A DNA stretch of 12,325 nucleotides from Nitrospirota bacterium. Its GTDB lineage: Bacteria; Nitrospirota; Thermodesulfovibrionia; UBA6902. Shown here piece by piece: positions 7,044-12,325 of the stretch (the stretch's first letter is position 1; the number at the start of each line of letters is the position of its first letter). The DNA lies in assembly GCA_015491705.1 (NCBI GenBank), contig WFVK01000086.1, forward strand, positions 1 to 12,325. The letters run 5' to 3'. The notes under the pieces are model-generated. The model was not told where the DNA came from. It saw only the letters and a list, made by a program, of their open reading frames with translations, and did no database searches. The translations under genes and the position numbers were made by a program.

Positions 7044-7597
7044 AGAAATGCTCCTGTCAGAAATATCAGTACCCCTCCGAAGACCATAATATAGTCAAAC
7101 ATGCTGTATCTCAGGATAATCAGCCCTGTTACGGTAGCAATTATTATAAGCAGAGAGACCGTATCTGTCAGTATCACCCATGAGTCGCCTGTCTGAAATG
7201 CCTTGTGCAGATTGTTCAGCAGGTACAAGGGCTGCCGCGGGGACTTTTCGATCTTCTCCATGACTCCCTCCCGGGGGTGAATCACATAAGTCGTCCTGCC
7301 GTGGGAGCCGTAGAGGAACTCCACTGTCCTGCCGTCACGTATCCTTATGACGGTCGGGTCATCGGCCCTGCCTATCTGTTTTTTGTAATAATCGATGAAC
7401 GACGTCATCATCCTGATATCAGAGACAGGCACTTCATAAACGGTCTTCGCCCTTGATATAAAGTATCCGAAATACTTTCTGTGGTTCAGGAGTATCCCGG
7501 TGATACAGTAGAAAATGATGAAGGCGGCCAGCAGGAGGCCGCCCCATCTGTGTATCTTCCGCATAATGCGCACTGTCTTTGAATCAAGCCGCGGCAT
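7034..7597 (-). CDS. PepSY-associated membrane protein, possible heme-binding/reductase-like subunit
   Basis: A 187-aa inner-membrane protein with the PepSY_TM layout: short cytoplasmic start, helix at about 18-38, a periplasmic region of about 100 residues, then two helices at about 139-161 and 166-186. RKIHRWGGLLL and GILLNHRKY place His16 and His39 at the two ends of the first helix, and NNLHKAF places His131 just before the second. This His pattern recalls PepSY membrane proteins that bind heme b and reduce metal-chelates in the periplasm (FpvG-type), so a redox role on cobalt or iron is possible but unproven. The ATG lies 3 nt after the cbiK stop and has little ribosome binding site, suggesting coupling to cbiK. 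Confidence 0.78.
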   Translation of the reverse strand: MPRLDSKTVRIMRKIHRWGGLLLAAFIIFYCITGILLNHRKYFGYFISRAKTVYEVPVSDIRMMTSFIDYYKKQIGRADDPTVIRIRDGRTVEFLYGSHGRTTYVIHPREGVMEKIEKSPRQPLYLLNNLHKAFQTGDSWVILTDTVSLLIIIATVTGLIILRYSMFDYIMVFGGVLIFLTGAFLWQ

Positions 7598-7600
7598 CGG

Positions 7601-8560
7601 TTACAGCTCGAATTTCTCAAGCATCCTGACTATACTCTTGATGAATATACTGTTCACCTCGGGGTAGAATCCAAGCCCCTTGTAATATTGCCGGCCTTTA
7701 TAACCGACCGTAGTGGCGCCGGTTGCAAAGCCCTGTCTCTTCATCTCGAGTGACCATGAAAGCTCTCCCTCTTCATCAGGTTCAGCGCCCATTATGTCGT
7801 TCATGATATGGTCGCCGGCAACATACATGAAGGGGATGAATTTTATCCTTTTTACCTTGCAGGCCTTTGCACTCGCAAGTGCCTCTTCCTTGGATGTTAT
7901 TCCCTCGACGCTCCCGAGGAATGTATTGTCGAATTCCACGGAAAGCAGCCTCGCAAGGCCGAGATATGTTGAATTGCTTCCAACGGCTGTCTCGCCGGTG
8001 CCGTGAGCGGCAAGGACGTTGCATCCCTTGCCTGAGGGCAGCAGGTCCCGTTTCAATGCCTCCGCCACTGTCCTCATATCCCACCAGTACTGAAGGAGCG
8101 GCTCGCCCACCTCGATCCTCAGGTTAAAGTCCCTGAATGTCTCTCTCAGGCCTTCAACCATTCTGAGCACACTCTCATACTCTATACCTGGGAAGATATG
8201 CAGGGGCTGAACCACTATTTTTCTGTAGCCTTCGTCCTCAAGGTTCGATACGACCTGTGCAAGGCTGCGGTACCTCTTTTTAATACCGGCTTCCCTGAAT
8301 TTCCTGTTTGCCCTCTCGCGCACTATCTCGGAAGTGAACGCCCAGCGCACCTCGTAGTTTCTGTATTTCTCAGGAAGCTCCCTCCTGAGCTGTTCTTCAA
8401 AGAAATCATAGGTCGCCTGCGCCTTTGTGGTTGTTCCGAAGGCCGCGATCACTATGGCCGGCTCCTTTTTGAGCGTCATGGTCTTGAGCATGGAAAACGC
8501 GCTCCCCGTAAAGGCAAAGAGCATCAGGACGGTTAAGGCAACTATGCGTCTGTTTTTCAT
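7601..8560 (-). CDS. cbiK: Exported sirohydrochlorin cobaltochelatase, CbiK family
   Basis: A 319-aa protein of the CbiK class II chelatase family, which inserts Co2+ into sirohydrochlorin. By comparison with the Salmonella enzyme as I remember it, the metal-site residues correspond to E127 (HIFPGIEYE), H186 (AAHGTGE) and H251 (VAGDHIMND), all retained; VIAAFGTT near the start and FTSEIVRE also match. Unlike cytoplasmic CbiK it begins with a clear signal peptide (MKNRRIVALTVLMLFAFTGS...SAFS), so the enzyme should act in the periplasm, as described for Desulfovibrio vulgaris CbiK-P. AAGGAG lies about 8 nt before the ATG. It is the first full gene after the B12 riboswitch. A role in heme or cobalt handling rather than cobalamin synthesis is also possible. 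Confidence 0.92.
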   Translation of the reverse strand: MKNRRIVALTVLMLFAFTGSAFSMLKTMTLKKEPAIVIAAFGTTTKAQATYDFFEEQLRRELPEKYRNYEVRWAFTSEIVRERANRKFREAGIKKRYRSLAQVVSNLEDEGYRKIVVQPLHIFPGIEYESVLRMVEGLRETFRDFNLRIEVGEPLLQYWWDMRTVAEALKRDLLPSGKGCNVLAAHGTGETAVGSNSTYLGLARLLSVEFDNTFLGSVEGITSKEEALASAKACKVKRIKFIPFMYVAGDHIMNDIMGAEPDEEGELSWSLEMKRQGFATGATTVGYKGRQYYKGLGFYPEVNSIFIKSIVRMLEKFEL

Positions 8561-8632
8561 GGAAATATCTCCTTTGTTTTTTGAGTGTTTTGTGTCTTCT
8601 GTTCAGGGCCCGATGCAGGATACATCCATGAA

Positions 8633-8677
8633 TTACGGGGGAATAATAGAAAAAAGACTGAAAACCGAAAGCAGCAT
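8633..8677 (-). other. Possible 14-aa leader peptide between riboswitch and cbiK
   Basis: Immediately after the aptamer there is a strong ribosome-binding-like GGGAGG (8685-8690) and, 7 nt on, an ATG opening a 14-codon hydrophobic frame (MLLSVFSLFSIIPP) with a TAA stop. The stop lies about 70 nt before the cbiK start. The second riboswitch keeps the same CTCGAGGGAGGTG sequence, so the Shine-Dalgarno-like element is conserved in both copies; the reading frame itself is not clearly conserved there. It may be a translated leader or chance. Confidence 0.25.
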
Positions 8678-8701
8678 CACATCACCTCCCTCGAGGAAAT
8701 T

Positions 8702-8930
8702 CCGAACGGACAGGTCTTCCGGCTCAGGTCATTGCAACACCTCACGGCATTGCATCCTACTCGCCCGCCTTCCCGGCCTCTCCGGCCAGTGGCTCAGGCA
8801 GTCTTCAGTGCCTGTTACCTCGTTCCTGCCGATAACCGTTCACTGACAACTGCCGTGATATGGGCTTTCGTTCCCTTTACGGCTGCGGGGCAGCGGGGGA
8901 CTCTCACCCCTCTTCCCTGACATCCGGTCC
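8702..8930 (-). promoter_or_regulatory. Cobalamin (B12) riboswitch upstream of the cbiK operon
   Basis: Read on the minus strand, the segment contains the consensus parts of a cobalamin aptamer in order: GGGAAGAGGGGTGAGAGTCC, CCGCTGCCCCGCAGCCGTAAA, the GCCACTGGCCGGAGAGGCC hairpin region, and the B12 box GCCGGAAGACCTG at 8711-8723. It precedes cbiK by about 140 nt. No clear GC-stem plus T-tract terminator follows, while a GGGAGG element directly follows the aptamer, so control may be translational. It should lower expression of the cbiK-to-cbiL operon when adenosylcobalamin is abundant. No convincing promoter is visible just upstream; its 5' edge lies only about 12 nt after the stop of the small gene at 8942. 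Confidence 0.93.
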
Positions 8931-8941
8931 GCAGTGGTTTT

Positions 8942-9181
8942 TTATTGTTTTTTCGTTTTTAACACCTCCTTGATCTTTTTTATTCTCTCATTATATTCGC
9001 GACACTTCTCCTCATGTTTCTCCTGCATCTCCCTTGACTTAATCCCGCCGATATGCACGGATGACTTGTTGAATGTAAAATCAAAAAGTTCTTCCTCGTC
9101 CCTCAGGCATTCTTTTATAAACTCCTCCTCCCTCACGAGTTCCTCAACCGTCATATCTTCAAGATTTTTTTGTTTTTTCAC
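8942..9181 (-). CDS. 79-aa charged, probably coiled-coil small protein
   Basis: A GTG start at 9181 has GGGAGG 5 nt upstream. The product is 79 residues, about half Lys, Glu, Arg and Asp, with long helical stretches (LEDMTVEELVREEEFIKECL; MQEKHEEKCREYNERIKKIKEVL) separated by a short FNKSSVHIGG segment. It has no signal peptide or membrane helix and should be cytoplasmic. I do not recognise a family. It lies between exbD and the cbiK riboswitch on the same strand, beginning about 260 nt after the exbD stop across a repeat, and its stop is almost adjacent to the riboswitch. It could be part of either transcript or independent. Confidence 0.65.
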   Translation of the reverse strand: MKKQKNLEDMTVEELVREEEFIKECLRDEEELFDFTFNKSSVHIGGIKSREMQEKHEEKCREYNERIKKIKEVLKTKKQ

Positions 9182-9198
9182 TTTAACCTCCCGTTAGG

Positions 9199-9425
9199 TT
9201 GCATCAAAACCACCGCCCGGCGGGAGAGCCTGCCGGGAAGGCTTTATCCGTGATACCTTCAGGGACTACCCCGCACGGCATATTTAGTAACCCCTCCCGT
9301 CCTCCCTTAAAACCCTTGAACCCCTGAACCCCTGAACCTTGAACCCTGAACCCTGACCCCTGAACCGGCAACCCTTGAACCTCAAACAGGGTTTTCCGGC
9401 AGGGTCTCATGCCACTTTGTGCCAC
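9199..9425. repeat. Composite MITE/REP-like repeat, copy A
   Basis: The segment opens with GTTGCATCAAA and ends TTTGTGCCAC, which are roughly inverted. Inside are a hairpin (GGCGGGAGAGCCTGCC), a REP-like stretch GGGAAGGCTTTATCCG, a tandem CCCTGAA tract, and AACCGGCAACCCTTGAACC followed by TCAAACA. The same blocks occur in reverse orientation at 11937-12077. No transposase is present, so any mobility would be non-autonomous. It fills the gap between exbD and the 79-aa gene; I see no gene in it. Confidence 0.6.
9311..9381. repeat. Degenerate tandem heptamer/octamer repeat (CCCTGAA type)
   Basis: About eight to nine imperfect units of ACCCCTGA / ACCCTGA / ACCTTGA run in tandem within the composite repeat. 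The related element at 11937-12077 has only two or three such units, so the tract has probably expanded or contracted by slippage. Confidence 0.8.
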
Positions 9426-9439
9426 CTCAAGGACCAATG

Positions 9440-9844
9440 TCAATTCCCCCGTGCCTCCGTTACAATGCTGAAATTCCGGACCCCTGCAAGCCTGACCTCG
9501 TCAATCACCTTCATAAGCAGGCCGACACTTGCATCCCTGTCAGCCCTGATACGCAGGGGAGTGTCTTTCCCGCCTGTTAAGCCCTCCGTTACAGCCTCCT
9601 TAAGCCCGTTGAGTCCCACTTCCCTGCCCATAAAGAAAATTCTGCCCTGCCTCGTGATCATTACTGTCTTTATCCGCTGCTGCTCCGTGACCGCGGTCTT
9701 TGATTCCGGCAGCTTTATCCTGACGGCCGGCTCCCGGATCAGACTGGAGGTAAGCATGAAGAACAGCAGCAGCAGGAAGACCACATCCACCAGAGGTGCG
9801 ATGTTCATATACGAATGATTATATCTCCTGCGCTCAAACTCCAT
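9440..9844 (-). CDS. exbD: ExbD-type energy transduction protein
   Basis: A 134-aa ExbD/TolR family protein. A short basic N-terminus is followed by one membrane helix (about 15-36) with the family's proton-path Asp, here D20 in IAPLVDVVFLLLLFFML, and then a periplasmic domain with IKLPES and RADRDASVGLLMKVIDEV, matching ExbD. It works with ExbB as a proton-driven stator that energises TonB. The start overlaps the exbB stop by 11 nt. It closes the tonB-exbB-exbD operon. TolR is the alternative, but the TonB gene and B12 riboswitch in the same operon favour ExbD. Confidence 0.93.
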   Translation of the reverse strand: MEFERRRYNHSYMNIAPLVDVVFLLLLFFMLTSSLIREPAVRIKLPESKTAVTEQQRIKTVMITRQGRIFFMGREVGLNGLKEAVTEGLTGGKDTPLRIRADRDASVGLLMKVIDEVRLAGVRNFSIVTEARGN

Positions 9845-10376
9845 CCCTGCACCTCATATACAGGCTCGTGGTTATCTCTTTCAGTACAAAGGCTATCTCG
9901 TCAGCCTGTTTCTCAAGGTAATGATGTCCTACATGGACGGGTATTGCCACAAGAAGCCCTGCCGCCGTGGTGACGAGCGCCTCCCAGATACCTCCGGCGA
10001 GCATGGAAGGATTGACGCTCGTGCTTTCAGCTATGACCATGAATGCCTTTATCATTCCGATAACCGTTCCGGTGAGTCCAAGCAGCGGGGTGATCGTTGC
10101 AATCACTCCGAGCCAGCTCAGGCCGCGCTCTATCTCCCTTACCTGCCTTGTGCCGGTTACCGAGAGTTCCTGCTCGTCACAGCCGTGTTCCAGCCCTTCG
10201 AGGACGGGCAGCAATATCGGCGGCCTGATACTCACGAGGTCGCTGACCGGCCTTTCAATAATCTTCAGAACCCTCCTGTACCGGAGCGCCTTGTTGATGA
10301 ATATTGCAAACCCCGCTACCGAGCATAACAGTATGGGATACATCAGAAATCCGCCTTTCAGGAAAAAATCGATCAT
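9834..10376 (-). CDS. exbB: ExbB-type proton channel subunit (MotA/TolQ/ExbB family)
   Basis: A 180-aa inner-membrane protein with three helices (about 12-28, 88-113 and 132-153). The segment WLGVIATITPLLGLTGTVIG, then IWEALVTTAAGLLVAIP, is the characteristic MotA/TolQ/ExbB channel signature with conserved Thr residues in helices 2 and 3. At 180 aa it is shorter than E. coli ExbB (244 aa), consistent with the compact version found in many anaerobes. The ATG lies 3 nt after the tonB stop with AGAGG about 6 nt upstream. Together with ExbD it converts the proton gradient into TonB motion. Confidence 0.93.
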   Translation of the reverse strand: MIDFFLKGGFLMYPILLCSVAGFAIFINKALRYRRVLKIIERPVSDLVSIRPPILLPVLEGLEHGCDEQELSVTGTRQVREIERGLSWLGVIATITPLLGLTGTVIGMIKAFMVIAESTSVNPSMLAGGIWEALVTTAAGLLVAIPVHVGHHYLEKQADEIAFVLKEITTSLYMRCRDGV

Positions 10377-10379
10377 CAG

Positions 10380-11288
10380 TTACCTCTGTTCAAGGACAAA
10401 TCTTACGGCCAGCAGGGTCTCCGACCTTACGGGTATACCGTTTTCTCTGGCGGGAAGAAAGACAGACCTTCTGACCGCCTCCATCGCCTCCCTGTCAAAT
10501 CCGAAGCCTGCCTTCTCCACAACCTCTGCATCAACAAGCCTTCCCGCCTCGTCAATAACAAGCCTCAGCAGGACCCTGCCTTCCCTTCCCAGCCTCCTTG
10601 CCATCCGGGGATACGCGGGGACAACACGCTTCAGGAAGCGCGGCCCGTCGGCAGAGCCGAACTCTGCTGCACGGTAGTGTTTCCCTGACGAGGCGCTGAC
10701 CGGTATCGCATCCTGTCCGGGCGTCCCGGCCGGATCCTCCACAACCCCGGCTTCGGCGGACGGCTCCTCCTGAAGAGTGTCTCCCCGCACGTCGCCGGCG
10801 CCGGCGGCATCACCGCCTGTGTACTGGTCCGCGCCTTCTTCTGCGGCGGTTTGTATATCCTCTGTCGCGGTCTCTGCCGCATCTCTGACCGGCTCCCTGT
10901 CTGCTGCCGTTGTCCTACCTGCCTTTTGCCGTAGAATTTTCACCCTCGGCTTTTCTCCTGTTGTTTCGCCCCGCCCCGTTGTCTCTTTTTTTGCAACGCT
11001 CTCTTTTGCCGGCCGGGACGTCACGTGCTCCGCGGCGCCGGCAGGGGCCGCGCTGCTTTGATCCTCGATTATGGATATTTCCATGTCACCGGCCCCATGC
11101 CCTGAAAGAGACATTCGTGTTGCCGGGAGGGGGATTGAGAGTATTAATATATGTACCACCACAGAAATCAGCATGCCCTGATTTTTTATCATTCGTCCTG
11201 GCCGCCATGTCCGTCCGATACCCCTGCTGATCGAACCAGTCTCCTTTTTCAGCATTTGAAGAAGCATCGAACACATCTCATGCAACAT
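10380..11288 (-). CDS. tonB: TonB energy transducer
   Basis: A 302-aa TonB. After about 33 cytoplasmic residues there is one membrane helix (GMLISVVVHILILSIPL) carrying the S-x-x-x-H motif (S42, H46) needed to engage ExbB/ExbD. A long periplasmic linker follows, rich in Ala, Glu, Thr and Gly rather than the usual Pro, and then a C-terminal domain of about 90 residues (FLKRVVPAYPRMARRLGREG ... GIPVRSETLLAVRFVL) that contacts TonB boxes of outer-membrane receptors. The start is uncertain: ATG at 11288 (GGGGAA 7 nt upstream) is my choice; TTG at 11318 and ATG at 11192, just before the helix, are alternatives. It is the first gene after the second B12 riboswitch, about 150 nt from it. No receptor gene is in the window. 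Confidence 0.92.
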   Translation of the reverse strand: MLHEMCSMLLQMLKKETGSISRGIGRTWRPGRMIKNQGMLISVVVHILILSIPLPATRMSLSGHGAGDMEISIIEDQSSAAPAGAAEHVTSRPAKESVAKKETTGRGETTGEKPRVKILRQKAGRTTAADREPVRDAAETATEDIQTAAEEGADQYTGGDAAGAGDVRGDTLQEEPSAEAGVVEDPAGTPGQDAIPVSASSGKHYRAAEFGSADGPRFLKRVVPAYPRMARRLGREGRVLLRLVIDEAGRLVDAEVVEKAGFGFDREAMEAVRRSVFLPARENGIPVRSETLLAVRFVLEQR

Positions 11289-11437
11289 AAAGCACTTCCC
11301 CGGACCTGTCCGTCGCAACAGACACAGCTCCGGCGGAGCGGTATTACGGGCAGAGCCGCACGGCTACGGTATAAGATTGAATATGGAAAACTGAAGGAAT
11401 GAAACCATTGACAGGCTGCACACCTCCCTCGAGATTT

Positions 11438-11666
11438 CCGAACGGACAGGTCTTCCGGCTCAGGTCATTGCAACACCTCACGGCATTGCATCCTACTCGC
11501 CCGCCTTCCCGGCCTCTCCGGCCAGTGGCTCAGACAGTCTTCAGTGACTGTTACCTCGTTCCTGCCGATAACCGTTCACTGACAACTGCCGTGATATGGG
11601 CTTTCGTTCCCTTTACGGCTGCGGGGCAGCGGGGGATTTTCACCCCTCTTCCTCACATCCGTTCGC
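11438..11666 (-). promoter_or_regulatory. Cobalamin (B12) riboswitch upstream of tonB-exbB-exbD
   Basis: Nearly identical to the riboswitch at 8702-8930 and in the same orientation. It has GGTGAAAATCC, the CCGCTGCCCCGCAGCC block, GCCACTGGCC and the B12 box GCCGGAAGACCTG (11447-11459). Terminal helix P1 is clear: CGAACGGA (11658-11665, minus strand) pairs with TCCGTTCG (11439-11446). After the aptamer the same GAGGGAGGTG occurs, then about 150 nt to tonB containing a small GCTCC-GGC-GGAGC hairpin (11327-11339) but no T-tract terminator. It should repress TonB production when B12 is plentiful. Confidence 0.94.
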
Positions 11667-11702
11667 GCCTGCATGAGGAAAGTCCTCTTCGGCAGACTCA
11701 TA

Positions 11703-11732
11703 ATTCAAACATATCCGTTTCTCAAATGTCAA
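11703..11732 (-). promoter_or_regulatory. Sigma70-like promoter for the tonB operon
   Basis: On the minus strand TTGACA (11727-11732) is followed after 18 nt by TTGAAT (11703-11708), giving a perfect -35 and a 4/6 -10. A start near 11695 would place the riboswitch about 30 nt into the transcript, the right geometry for a leader. Confidence 0.5.
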
Positions 11733-11804
11733 TCGGTGGCTTTTACAGGGGCATAAAACTTCGCCGGCGTGCTCTGCAGCCCTTTATGCCATATTAAGGC
11801 TAAT

Positions 11805-11818
11805 TGTGACATGTCACA
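11805..11818. promoter_or_regulatory. 14-bp perfect palindrome, probable operator
   Basis: TGTGACATGTCACA is a perfect inverted repeat in an A/T-rich non-coding region between the divergent tonB operon and the gene at 12127. Its half-site TGTGA/TCACA recalls CRP/FNR-family sites, but the 4-nt spacing is shorter than the usual 6. It lies about 100 nt upstream of the sigma54-like element, a normal distance for an activator site. The cognate regulator is unknown. Confidence 0.45.
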
Positions 11819-11905
11819 CTAAAATCATCTCTTCCACAAACATGTATCCCCCTCTTAACTGCTTGTATTGACAATAAATATTCAAAATTCATTTTTTCTC
11901 TTTCC

Positions 11906-11922
11906 TTGGTATATTTTTTGCT
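11906..11922 (+). promoter_or_regulatory. Sigma54-type -24/-12 promoter candidate for the gene at 12127
   Basis: TTGGTATATTTTTTGCT has GG and GC separated by exactly 10 nt and fits the degenerate consensus TTGGYAYRNNNNTTGCW. The predicted start is near 11933, giving a leader of about 190 nt that includes the repeat at 11937-12077. A TTGACA at 11868-11873 has no matching -10, so it is a poor sigma70 alternative. Confidence 0.45.
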
Positions 11923-11936
11923 TTTATCAATTTAAT

Positions 11937-12077
11937 ATTGCATAAAGCAGGCGGGAGAGCCCGCCGTAAAACCGTGTTTGAGGTTCAGGGGTTGCCGGTT
12001 CGCGGTTCAAGGGTTATAAGGCGGGGGGAAAGGAATCGCGGCTAAAGCCTTTCCTGCGGGCGATAGTTTAATGCAAC
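11937..12077. repeat. MITE/REP-like composite repeat, copy B
   Basis: A 141-bp element bounded by imperfect inverted ends, ATTGCATAAAG on the left and the complement of GTTGCATTAAAC on the right. Inside are the hairpin GGCGGGAGAGCCCGCC, a GGTTCAGGGGTTGCCGGTTC tract, and a REP-like palindrome with a 7-bp outer stem GGAAAGG/CCTTTCC (12027-12054) around GGCTAAAGCC. The interior matches copy A (9199-9425) in reverse orientation. It sits in the predicted 5' untranslated region of the following gene. Confidence 0.6.
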
Positions 12078-12126
12078 TGAAAACTTATCCATTGATTTTT
12101 AAAGGAACAAATTCGGGAGGTATGTC

Positions 12127-12325
12127 ATGAAGGTCTTCAATATCCCCAAAAACTTTTTTACATCACTTGTTTTTGCTGTCTTGTTATTTGTACTTACGCC
12201 GACCGGTTATGCCGGTGCAGATTATGCTCATACAAGTGCATCTTACGTGGCGGATGGATACTATGATTCAGAAACAGGCATCGACTATGCACATGCGTCC
12301 AATCTACCATCGGGAAATATTATCG
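12127..12325 (+). CDS. Secreted protein of unknown function (3' truncated)
   Basis: The ATG at 12127 has GGGAGG 6 nt upstream. The visible 66 residues start with a classic signal peptide (basic MKVFNIPKNFF, hydrophobic SLVFAVLLFVLTPT, likely cleavage after GYA). The mature start is rich in Tyr, Ala, Ser, Asp and Gly and repeats a short unit: DYAHTSASY, then DYAHASN about 20 residues later, suggesting a repetitive exported or surface protein. I do not recognise the family. Codon use is more A/T-rich than that of the minus-strand operons. A sigma54-like promoter and palindrome lie upstream. The remainder, and any C-terminal sorting signal, is outside the window. Confidence 0.75.
   Translation, partial: MKVFNIPKNFFTSLVFAVLLFVLTPTGYAGADYAHTSASYVADGYYDSETGIDYAHASNLPSGNII

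Noticed and set aside
9311..9381. Possible CRISPR array
   Set aside because: Units are 7-8 nt, degenerate and without spacers; it is a simple tandem repeat.
9204..9443. 79-codon minus-strand frame with VQGSGFRVQGSG-type repeats
   Set aside because: It is produced by the tandem CCCTGAA tract inside the composite repeat, lacks a ribosome binding site, and its repeats simply mirror the DNA repeat.
11399..11797. 132-codon plus-strand frame, similar to part of another at 8585-8920
   Set aside because: The similarity is due to the two copies of the minus-strand riboswitch, not to related proteins.
11805..11818. Canonical CRP site
   Set aside because: Half-sites TGTGA/TCACA match, but the 4-nt spacer does not fit the CRP spacing of 6; kept only as an unassigned operator.

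Overview
The window (12.3 kb, about 55% G+C by eye) looks like chromosome from a Gram-negative, probably anaerobic bacterium. It has a TonB/ExbB/ExbD energy-coupling set, a signal-peptide-bearing CbiK cobalt chelatase (anaerobic, cobalt-early B12 branch) and large secreted Ca-binding proteins with dockerin-like and thrombospondin-3 repeats. This mix is typical of Nitrospirota or Desulfobacterota, but no taxonomic marker is present and the assignment is only a suggestion.

Layout. (1) 1-1865, plus strand: the tail of an unidentified gene overlaps (ATGA) a secreted metzincin-type metalloprotease with cohesin-like, Ig-like, TSP3 and dockerin-like parts. (2) 1935-1964: a hairpin between convergent genes. 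(3) 1973-8930, minus strand: a B12-riboswitch-led operon read from right to left: riboswitch, cbiK with signal peptide, PepSY membrane protein, ABC-2-type ATPase and permease, FecCD-type permease and FecE-type ATPase, periplasmic binding protein, cbiL/cobI, and an uncatalogued 46-aa basic ORF with a TTG start. Most junctions overlap or are a few bases apart. (4) 8942-9181: a small charged protein; 9199-9425: a composite repeat. (5) 9440-11666, minus strand: a second, nearly identical B12 riboswitch followed by tonB, exbB and exbD. (6) 11703-12077: a regulatory intergenic region with a sigma70-like promoter for the tonB operon, a 14-bp palindrome, a sigma54-like -24/-12 element facing the other way, and a MITE-like repeat related to the one at 9199. 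(7) 12127-end: the start of a secreted protein gene on the plus strand.

How the genes may work together. Both minus-strand operons appear to be repressed by cobalamin through sister riboswitches. The tonB operon would energise outer-membrane uptake (no receptor gene lies in the window). The cbiK operon combines an exporter-type ABC pair, a periplasmic cobalt chelatase, an importer-type ABC system with binding protein, and the cytoplasmic methyltransferase that acts on cobalt-factor II. This order suggests, as inference only, a route in which a tetrapyrrole is exported, loaded with cobalt outside the cytoplasm, re-imported and then methylated. A conventional alternative is that these are simply cobalt/cobinamide/heme uptake genes sharing B12 control.
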